Below, piece after piece: positions 1 through 4,891 of a stretch of DNA of 10,417 nt. Origin of the DNA: CAZAMT01 sp964486145 (GTDB lineage Bacteria; Bacteroidota; Bacteroidia; Bacteroidales; JAAAOM01); assembly GCA_964486145.1 (NCBI GenBank), contig CAZAMT010000135.1:1-10417 (forward strand), given 5' to 3'. Below the pieces are notes generated by a model that made no database searches, was not told where the DNA came from, and saw nothing but the letters and a program-made list of their open reading frames with translations. Each line of letters begins with the position of its first letter. Position 1 is the stretch's first letter. The position numbers and the translations under genes are program-made.

Positions 1-118
1 CGTTGAGCGGAACCTTTAGCTCATGACCGAAGGGAATAATCGCTCAATTTGGGTGTTATCCTTGTTCTTCCTTTTAACCAAATTAAATTTCCATAACTTT
101 TCCAAACAGAATTATTCC

Positions 119-126
119 TATTTTTG
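119..126 (+). promoter_or_regulatory. Probable -7 promoter element of the GntP permease gene
   Basis: The octamer TATTTTTG fits the Bacteroidota -7 consensus TAnnTTTG exactly and lies 25 bases upstream of the permease ATG, so transcription would start around base 132 with a short leader. A clear -33 TTG/TTTG is not visible at the expected distance; only T-rich sequence is present near 97-100. Supported by consensus match and position only. Bases 1-118 show no recognisable gene; they could include the end of an upstream gene, but no frame stays open long enough to say. Confidence 0.45.
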
Positions 127-130
127 AAAC

Positions 131-143
131 AAAGTTAAACTTT
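131..143. repeat. Perfect 6-bp inverted repeat at the likely transcription start of the permease gene
   Basis: The sequence AAAGTT-A-AACTTT is a perfect palindrome with a one-base centre. It lies just after the putative -7 box and before the ATG at 152, where a repressor operator would sit. No regulator gene is visible next to it, so the operator role is a guess, and A/T-rich palindromes of this size also occur by chance. Confidence 0.25.
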
Positions 144-151
144 CAAAAACT

Positions 152-1513
152 ATGTCAACTGCATACATTCTATTCATCGTTATCACTGCCGTTACCATTC
201 TCCTCTTAATGGTACTTAAATTTAAAATCAGTGCCTTTATTTCGCTATTAATTACTTCCATTTTGGTTGGAGTACTTGCCGGTATGCCATTGAATGGGAT
301 CCTTAAAACCATTGAAAAAGGAATGGGGGGAACGCTTGGTTTTGTAGCGACCGTAGTTGGATTGGGAGCTATTTTTGGTCAAATGCTTGAAAGCTCGGGA
401 GGAGCGGAATCGCTGGCTCATTCACTAATCAAAAAATTCGGAAAAGACAGAGCGCCCTGGGCAATGGTAATTACCGGATTTGTAGTTGCCATACCGGTTT
501 TTTTGGATGTAGGATTGATCATTCTTGCTCCTATTTTATATGCACTCTCACGTGATACAAAACGATCTTTGTTGTTTTATGGCATTCCATTGCTGGCCGG
601 ACTGGCTGTGACGCATAGCTTCATCCCCCCCACACCTGGACCCATTGCCGTTGCAGACATCATTGAGGCCGATTTGGGCTGGGTTATCTTTTTTGGTTTT
701 ATTCTGGGCTTTCCAACTGCTGTCATTGCCGGACCGGTATTCGGAAAATACATATCCAAAAAAATCGATCTTCAACCTCCAAAAGATCTGTTTGATCCTG
801 ATGCTGTATCAACCAATGAAACCAATACGTTACCCTCGTTCAGGCTCATCGCCATTCTGATTGCCATGCCGTTACTGCTCATACTGATAAGCACATTTAC
901 AGATATGGGCATAAAAACCGAACTTATTTCGCCATCCATTATCGCCGATATTCTGATTTTCATCGGCCACCCTTTTTCTGCATTGATTATTGCTACTTTG
1001 CTGGCTATTTGGTTTTTATGTATAAAGAGGGGCATGTCACGACAAAAAGTTCTGGAATTAAGCACCAAAGCACTTGGTCCGGCAGGCATTATCATCTTAA
1101 TAACAGGTGCAGGGGGTGTGCTCAAACAGGTGTTGGTTGACAGCGGCATCGGCACGATCATGGCTGAATCATTTGCGGATTCCGCGTTGCCTCCAATTCT
1201 TCTTGCCTGGCTTCTTTCAGCAGTTGTTAGGGTAACCCAGGGCTCAGCAACGGTGGCAATGATTACTTCCGCGGGAATTATTGCATCCGTATTGCCTGTA
1301 TTTGAGCTAAACGCACCTGAAATGGCTTTGATTGTTATATCCATTGCATCCGGCGCTACCCTTCTGTCTCATGTTAACGACAGCGGTTTCTGGCTGGTAA
1401 GTAAATATTTTGGAATGGATGAAAAGCAGACGCTTCGCTCCTGGACGGTGATGGAGTCGATTATTGCTTTTTGTGGATTGGGATTCTCTCTTCTGGCATC
1501 ACTTTTTGTTTAA
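152..1513 (+). CDS. GntP-family gluconate/sugar-acid permease
   Basis: Polytopic inner-membrane transporter of 453 residues, close to the usual length of the GntP family (gluconate, idonate, fructuronate, D-serine and related organic acids, usually by H+ symport). Family signatures are clear: a first hydrophobic hairpin at about residues 4-45, the GFVVAIPVFLDVGLIILAP stretch at 109-127, HSFIPPTPGPIA at 155-166, and near the C-terminus RVTQGSATVA and HVNDSGFWL. The whole chain is hydrophobic, with about a dozen membrane segments. ATG at 152 is chosen because the hydrophobic N-terminus starts directly after it and the promoter-like element at 119-126 is well placed. No kinase, dehydratase or regulator of sugar-acid metabolism lies downstream, so the substrate cannot be assigned. 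The gene seems to be transcribed alone: the next gene starts 564 bases later behind its own promoter. Family assignment is firm; gluconate as substrate is only the family default. Confidence 0.93.
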   Translation: MSTAYILFIVITAVTILLLMVLKFKISAFISLLITSILVGVLAGMPLNGILKTIEKGMGGTLGFVATVVGLGAIFGQMLESSGGAESLAHSLIKKFGKDRAPWAMVITGFVVAIPVFLDVGLIILAPILYALSRDTKRSLLFYGIPLLAGLAVTHSFIPPTPGPIAVADIIEADLGWVIFFGFILGFPTAVIAGPVFGKYISKKIDLQPPKDLFDPDAVSTNETNTLPSFRLIAILIAMPLLLILISTFTDMGIKTELISPSIIADILIFIGHPFSALIIATLLAIWFLCIKRGMSRQKVLELSTKALGPAGIIILITGAGGVLKQVLVDSGIGTIMAESFADSALPPILLAWLLSAVVRVTQGSATVAMITSAGIIASVLPVFELNAPEMALIVISIASGATLLSHVNDSGFWLVSKYFGMDEKQTLRSWTVMESIIAFCGLGFSLLASLFV

Positions 1514-1743
1514 CAGCTATCCATCGGGGCAGTTCACGAATTCGCCTTTTTTAATGCCGGGAGTAGCATTTTTCGAAAAGCTGACTTTCAACTGAAACCC
1601 TTACATGAAGGAAAATAAAAATTAAGTGTTATAAAGACAAAACAGCTCCGGGAATTATTGTTTTCCAGAGATTAATCAATGAGGTTTCGCCGAAAAGAAT
1701 TGGTAACCGGCTCATTTTGAGCTAACAAAAAAGAAGTAATTTT

Positions 1744-1767
1744 CATAAGCCGACATAACTCACATAA
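1744..1767 (+). repeat. Three phased CATAA repeats
   Basis: CATAA occurs at 1744, 1754 and 1763, so the copies are 10 and 9 bases apart, about one helical turn. The middle copy overlaps CCGACAT (1750-1756), whose reverse complement appears at 1823-1829. Phased pentamers of this kind can be binding sites for a recombinase or transposase at an element end. No such enzyme is encoded in the window, so this is only a possibility. Confidence 0.3.
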
Positions 1768-2006
1768 TTTCTGGTACAAAAATGTACATACATGAAACAG
1801 ACCTCCGATAAACCGGAGCCAGATGTCGGACAAGTTATCTGAGATAATAACTGAGGCACACTGCGCTTTCGCATAGCTTCAGCGGAGCAAGCACTACCAT
1901 GACTGAAAAGAGTGCCAAATTTCAGGTATGATCACAAATTTTAAATACATCCAAGGCAAAATGAAGAAGTTTTCCCTTTATAAACTTTATGGCTCCATGC
2001 TGAAAA

Positions 2007-2046
2007 ATTCGAAGTAAACGAAACAATGTTTCGAATATTTCGTTTA
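2007..2046. promoter_or_regulatory. Putative operator: overlapping inverted repeats in the antitoxin promoter
   Basis: Three inverted repeats built on the core TTCG/CGAA overlap here: ATTCGAA (2007-2013) with TTCGAAT (2030-2036); TAAACGAAA (2015-2023) with TTTCGTTTA (2038-2046); and CGAAAC-AAT-GTTTCG (2019-2033). They reach into the putative -7 box at 2045-2052. Antitoxins with a helix-turn-helix domain commonly repress their own operon by binding such sites, so autoregulation is the obvious reading. The repeats are directly visible; binding is inferred. Confidence 0.5.
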
Positions 2047-2052
2047 TATTTG
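2045..2052 (+). promoter_or_regulatory. Probable -7 promoter element of the antitoxin-toxin operon
   Basis: TATATTTG matches the Bacteroidota TAnnTTTG consensus and lies 25 bases before the ATG at 2078. The -33 region falls inside the inverted repeats at 2007-2046, so a bound repressor would cover the promoter. No strong ribosome-binding site is visible before the ATG. Confidence 0.5.
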
Positions 2053-2077
2053 CATAGTACAAATAAAACCAATAGCT

Positions 2078-2533
2078 ATGAATTATATTGGGGACATAAA
2101 AAGACCCTCCAAACAAGAGCAAAGAACGGCAATGGAGTCGTATGATGCCTTAGCTTCAATGATAGATCAATTACATTCGGAAAATCCTGAAATTGAAATT
2201 GAAGAAAATAAAGAAAAAATAAAAATTCCGTTGATTGCCTTAAAGTTATTGGCGAAAATTTTAAAAGAAACAAGTAAGGGTAAACCTATTTCAATAGTAC
2301 CGATTGCTGCGGAGATGACTACACAGGCAGCTGCAGAACTTTTAGGTTGTTCAAGACCTCATTTAGTAAAATTATTAGAAGAAGGTAAGATAGCTTTTAG
2401 AAAAGTTGGTAAACACAGACGAATACGATATGAAGATGTTATAAATTATAAAAAGAAAATGAAAGCTGAACAGAAACGTCTTTTAATCGAGATAATGAAG
2501 TCTGACGAAGAAACCGGATTATATGATGCATAG
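2078..2533 (+). CDS. Excisionase/MerR-like helix-turn-helix protein, probable antitoxin
   Basis: A 151-residue soluble protein. The C-terminal half holds an excisionase-family winged helix-turn-helix at about residues 80-126: TTQAAAELLGCSRPHLVKLL is the helix-turn-helix, followed by EEGKIAFRKVGKHRRIRYEDV, the basic wing typical of this family. The N-terminal part (about 1-70) is acidic and charged, including an acidic run around 37-47, and may be the toxin-binding part. The stop codon overlaps the start of the PIN-domain gene by 11 bases, the usual translational coupling of an antitoxin-toxin pair. Inverted repeats in its promoter (2007-2046) suggest self-repression. The frame is intact although its toxin partner is broken. 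The DNA-binding assignment is firm; the antitoxin role rests on gene order and the PIN neighbour. The gene is more A/T-rich than the nqr genes, which would fit acquisition by transfer. Confidence 0.85.
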   Translation: MNYIGDIKRPSKQEQRTAMESYDALASMIDQLHSENPEIEIEENKEKIKIPLIALKLLAKILKETSKGKPISIVPIAAEMTTQAAAELLGCSRPHLVKLLEEGKIAFRKVGKHRRIRYEDVINYKKKMKAEQKRLLIEIMKSDEETGLYDA

Positions 2534-2828
2534 TGTTCGTTTTATATGTGTTTTGGATACGAATGTAATATATCCAATTGATATCCGGGATTTATTATTT
2601 TGGTTTGCTCATTATGATTTATTTACTCCAAAATGGAGCAAGCATATATTTGATGAATGGATAGATGTCATGCTGCGCAAGGGTGTTTCACAGGATGTGG
2701 CAGATAAAAGAGTTAGAAAAGCAAATATGGCATTTCCAGATGGTTTAGTTGAAAATTATGAGTCCTTAATTGAGGGATTGCAATTACCCGATCCAAAAGA
2801 TCGTCATGTATTAGCTGCTGCAATAAAA

Positions 2829-2835
2829 ATAAATG
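2829..2835 (+). repeat. Left copy of a 7-bp target-site duplication
   Basis: ATAAATG directly precedes the inserted element and is repeated at 2977-2983 directly after it. Deleting one copy with the element restores the PIN reading frame exactly, which is strong support that this is a true target duplication. Confidence 0.75.
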
Positions 2836-2852
2836 GGTTTGGTCTAAAAAGC

Positions 2853-2926
2853 CTTCAAACTGCTGATTTTTGTTGTTTTCACCCCTAACCCCTAAAGGGG
2901 AACAGCTAAAAATCAGCAGTTTGAAG
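2853..2926. repeat. Perfect 19-bp inverted repeat (arms B/B') inside the element
   Basis: Bases 2853-2871 are exactly complementary to 2908-2926; the core is CAAACTGCTGATTTTT. The loop between them (2872-2907) contains block C. If transcribed, this would form a long stable hairpin. Because block C' lies outside this hairpin, B/B' and C/C' pairing cannot be nested. Confidence 0.9.
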
Positions 2927-2952
2927 AAGTCCCCTTTAGGGGATTTAGGGGT
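2881..2952. repeat. G/C-rich inverted repeat (arms C/C') inside the element
   Basis: Arm C (2881-2901) and arm C' (2930-2952) are complementary over their full length apart from a two-base insertion in C'. Each arm can also fold on itself: CCCC-TAAA-GGGG at 2889-2900 and CCCC-TTTA-GGGG at 2931-2942. The arm C' encloses, together with C, the right arm B' of the other inverted repeat. Confidence 0.85.
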
Positions 2953-2976
2953 AAGGTGGCTTTTTAGACCGGACTC

Positions 2977-2983
2977 ATAAATG
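2977..2983 (+). repeat. Right copy of the 7-bp target-site duplication
   Basis: ATAAATG here matches 2829-2835. The toxin coding sequence resumes in frame from 2984 (GCA AAT ACA when joined to base 2835). Confidence 0.75.
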
Positions 2984-3234
2984 CAAATACAATAGTTACA
3001 AATAATTTAAAAGACTTTCCGAAAGAATATTTGAGTAATTTTGGCCTAACAGCCAAGAGCGCTGATGATTTTATAACTGATACAATTGACTTGAATCAAA
3101 GCATTGCAATTGATGCATTTAAAGAAATGGTTTTAAACCGAACAAACCCTGATTTAGATGAATTCCAAATATTAGATATATTGAGACGAAATGGATTAAA
3201 AGATTCAGCAAATTACTTACATTCCTTGATATAA

Positions 3235-3394
3235 ATGCACGAGAGCCCAACACGGCCTATAGTCAATTCTACTGATAGTCAGCTTATTAAGGTTTCTGCA
3301 TCATGTCAAATGTCCAACTGTTTGGACAGGCCAGAGGCACAGAACACAGCAAAACAAGCCATTTTCCGGGAACGTTGCACGTTAATGATGATGA
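3235..3394. other. Non-coding spacer between convergent genes
   Basis: Lies between the end of the toxin remnant (+) and the end of the plug gene (-). It holds a perfect inverted repeat TGTCCAA-CTGT-TTGGACA (3311-3328), a shorter one AACGT-TGC-ACGTT (3371-3383), and two ATAGTCA direct repeats near 3260-3285. The first hairpin could help to end transcription from either side, but no T-run follows it, so a classic intrinsic terminator is not supported. The 60-codon open frame starting at 3235 looks like no protein and is not annotated. Confidence 0.4.
3311..3328. repeat. 7-bp perfect inverted repeat between convergent genes
   Basis: TGTCCAA and TTGGACA are separated by four bases. The stem would be short but perfect. 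Placement between two converging genes suggests a possible transcription-ending or roadblock role, unproven because there is no adjoining T-run on either strand. Confidence 0.35.
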
Positions 3395-4696
3395 CTATCT
3401 TTTCATTGCATTTATAACCTGAATTCCAATCAATTCATCAACAAGCAGGTTTTGATTCTTTTGGTATATGCATATGATATAATCATTTTCTGTTTCATAA
3501 AAACTTGGTTCCAGGTAAGTAAACCGGTTATCTATATTCGCTCCAACAAACACATAATCATAATTGTAATACCCTTGTTTCAATAATACACGATTCTCAT
3601 AAGCCTGGTTTTGGTAATTATACGTGAGCTGATATTCAGGCAGGTATTTCCAATGTGCAAAAGCACCCGTCACATAAATATCACCATCCGGGAATGGTGC
3701 ATCAGCCGGGACAGAAAAGTACGTGTACATGTAATCCGCATCCGTGGCATTTGTTCTACCCAAATCATTTTTTATCAAAAACTTACCATTGATGTCCTCA
3801 TTGTAGAAATAGGGATGAAAGCTTGAAAGTTTATCAGGTTTAAGATATACATGGTAGTAGGGTTTTTGATAATCAATTACTTCCACCTCTTTTGTGTGAA
3901 ATTTAAAACTTTTAACATCAAACGTGAAAAATTCACGCATACCAAAAAAATACAATTCTTCCTCCCAGTCAAATAGCAATGTATTGTCCCTGATAAATCT
4001 TGGCATAATATCGTATTTCCAGTAATCCCACCTTCCATTCTGATAAACACTGGCAAAAATATCAGTCATCGGGCTCACAGTGGAAATATTGTTCAATGCT
4101 ACATTGAAATAAACATGTTGATGTGTATCCGAATATCCCGGATGAACAGGTCTCCTGATTTCTGCCTCAACGGAAGCCATTGGATGTACCACAAAAAAAC
4201 GCTTTGTCAAAACAGGTTGAGTTTCATCATTCTCGTAAACCAGAATCACGAAATTACCTGCCAGTTTAAACTGCATGTCATCATTTGGCAATTCAAGAAA
4301 GTAGTGAATGTATTCAAAAAAAGTATTTATTGAGTATTCGTAATCATCAATTGGGTTTTCCGGAAAACCATCCATATAATCCGAATAAAGTAGATTCGAT
4401 GGCTCCCATGAAGCATTGCAATGAATAATTTTGTATCGATAGGATTTAATATTCGGACTAAAATCATCAAATTCCAAAATTAGTTTCTCGGCGGAATTTA
4501 AATTAATGATGGGATACGATAATTCCCATTCAGCCCTTTTTATGGTCACGGTATGAATATCCTCTGAAAATATATTATCTTCATAAACGGATAAATCATA
4601 AAAGTTTTGCTCTTTGCTTAAACAATCCTGGAAAATTAGTGTTATAAAAATAACAATTAAAGATGTTATTATCTTATTATTATAAATAAGTTTCAT
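3395..4696 (-). CDS. Type IX secretion system plug protein (DUF5103 family)
   Basis: Exported protein of 433 residues if translation starts at the ATG ending at base 4696. An in-frame ATG 14 codons further upstream (4738) would put charged, lysine-rich residues before the signal peptide, so the inner start is preferred. Residues 1-25 (MKLIYNN, then IITSLIVIFITLIF) are a typical signal peptide. A cysteine follows (FQDC), but the residues before it do not make a good lipobox, so lipoprotein status is doubtful. The DUF5103 / T9SS plug N-terminal domain is recognised from LILEFDDFSPNIKSYRYKIIHCNASWEPS in two parts: the LEFDD...YRYKIIHC block (about residues 73-93) and YMDGFPENPIDDYEYS, LPNDDMQFKLAGNFVILVYE and LTKRFFVV (about 107-170). 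A second beta-rich half follows, with GDIYVTGAFAHW near 338-349. In Flavobacterium the homologous plug was found bound to the SprA translocon, closing its periplasmic side. Other T9SS genes are not in this window. Family call is firm. Confidence 0.9.
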   Translation of the reverse strand: MKLIYNNKIITSLIVIFITLIFQDCLSKEQNFYDLSVYEDNIFSEDIHTVTIKRAEWELSYPIINLNSAEKLILEFDDFSPNIKSYRYKIIHCNASWEPSNLLYSDYMDGFPENPIDDYEYSINTFFEYIHYFLELPNDDMQFKLAGNFVILVYENDETQPVLTKRFFVVHPMASVEAEIRRPVHPGYSDTHQHVYFNVALNNISTVSPMTDIFASVYQNGRWDYWKYDIMPRFIRDNTLLFDWEEELYFFGMREFFTFDVKSFKFHTKEVEVIDYQKPYYHVYLKPDKLSSFHPYFYNEDINGKFLIKNDLGRTNATDADYMYTYFSVPADAPFPDGDIYVTGAFAHWKYLPEYQLTYNYQNQAYENRVLLKQGYYNYDYVFVGANIDNRFTYLEPSFYETENDYIICIYQKNQNLLVDELIGIQVINAMKR

Positions 4697-4831
4697 TTTA
4701 AAAAAATTTTTGATTTGGAACTTTTTGTCATTTAACATATTGATACATACAAATAACTAAGAATGAATATAATTAAATTTTGAGTTTTATAATTTCCATA
4801 TTTCTAAATAAATAGCAACTGTATTTTCTTG

Positions 4832-4861
4832 TTGGATAGACACTATTTTTAGTTATTTTTG
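4832..4861 (+). promoter_or_regulatory. Probable promoter of the nqr operon
   Basis: TTG at 4832-4834 is followed, after 19 bases, by TATTTTTG at 4854-4861. This fits the Bacteroidota pattern of a -33 TTG/TTTG and a -7 TAnnTTTG. Transcription would begin near 4867-4870, leaving about 22-25 bases before the preferred nqrA ATG at 4892 and only about 8 before the upstream ATG at 4877, which favours the inner start. No operator-like repeat stands out around it. The same 195-bp gap must hold the promoter of the divergent plug gene, for which I see no consensus match. Confidence 0.55.
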
Positions 4862-4891
4862 TGACCTAAATTTTTAATGCTGGCTTATATC

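Larger units (their letters stand above)
1514..2077. other. Gene-poor intergenic region, rich in short inverted repeats
   Basis: No reading frame in this stretch resembles a protein. The first part (1514-1700) shows no clear terminator or structure. Between about 1700 and 1910 there are several short inverted repeats: GCTCA/TGAGC (1710-1722), GTACA/TGTAC (1774-1787), CTCCG/CGGAG (1803-1818), TTATC/GATAA (1835-1847), TGCG/CGCA (1862-1873), and a wider pair CCGACAT (1750-1756) with ATGTCGG (1823-1829). Bases 2007-2052 hold the promoter and putative operator of the downstream antitoxin gene. The density of repeats beside a toxin-antitoxin locus could mark an old mobile-element end, but no transposase fragment could be read. 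Confidence 0.5.
2836..2976. mobile_element. 141-bp MITE-like non-coding insertion element
   Basis: This is a short element with no gene of its own. Imperfect terminal inverted repeats are GTTTGGTCTAAAAAGCC (2837-2853) against the complement of 2958-2974, 15 of 17 matching, with a perfect 13-bp core (2841-2853 and 2958-2970). A 7-bp direct repeat ATAAATG flanks it. Inside are a perfect 19-bp inverted repeat and a second G/C-rich inverted repeat, listed separately. The insertion interrupts the PIN toxin gene after codon 104, shifts the frame and supplies a stop at 2886-2888. Such elements are normally moved in trans by a full transposase that shares their ends; none lies in this window. Blocks such as CCCCTAAAGGGG are, as far as I recall, frequent in intergenic repeats of Bacteroidota genomes, but I cannot name this family. 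The outermost one or two bases of each end are uncertain. Confidence 0.8.
2523..3234 (+). pseudogene. PIN-domain toxin (VapC-like/PIN_3 type), disrupted by an insertion
   Basis: The reading frame opens at ATG 2523 (a second ATG follows directly at 2526) and runs to a stop at 2886-2888, giving 121 residues of which the last 17 are encoded by inserted DNA. The native part has the start of a PIN ribonuclease domain: VLDTNVIYP with the first acidic residue D12, FDEW with E45, and DPKDRHVLAAA with D93. The rest of the gene continues after the insertion: removing bases 2836-2983 (element plus one direct-repeat copy) joins codon 104 to ANTIVTNNLKDFP and runs on to the stop at 3232-3234, giving 187 residues. 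The missing part includes D115, the probable fourth acidic residue of the metal site, so the truncated product should be inactive. PIN toxins of this kind cleave RNA and are held in check by the upstream antitoxin. The downstream open frame starting at TTG 3031 is only the severed 3' part. Very sure of the disruption; the exact PIN subfamily is less certain. Confidence 0.88.

Noticed and set aside
1..60. Possible 3' end of a gene upstream of the permease.
   Set aside because: All forward frames stop within about 25 bases and no residues can be assigned to a family.
772..1344. 190-codon open frame on the minus strand.
   Set aside because: It lies wholly antisense to the GntP permease and resembles no protein; open antisense frames are common opposite hydrophobic genes.
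2836..2976. CRISPR-like repeat pair, since related blocks recur within the segment.
   Set aside because: The blocks are inverted, not direct, occur only twice, and have terminal repeats plus a target duplication, which fits an insertion element.
3031..3234. Separate 67-codon gene starting at TTG.
   Set aside because: It is in frame with, and continues the sequence of, the interrupted PIN toxin; it is the severed 3' part and has no start signal of its own.
3245..3251. GCCCAAC fits the integron attC heptamer RYYYAAC just after the toxin gene, raising the idea of an integron cassette.
   Set aside because: No matching GTTRRRY heptamer or long imperfect palindrome follows, and a seven-base degenerate match is expected by chance.
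3311..3328. Intrinsic terminator between the convergent genes.
   Set aside because: The stem is only seven base pairs and no T-run follows on either strand.
3235..3417. 60-codon open frame after the toxin.
   Set aside because: It has no recognisable protein character, runs into the plug gene on the other strand and lacks initiation signals.
4570..4600. Cysteine after the signal peptide of the plug protein as a lipoprotein site.
   Set aside because: The preceding residues are F-Q-D, which do not fit a lipobox; a normal signal-peptidase cleavage is as likely.
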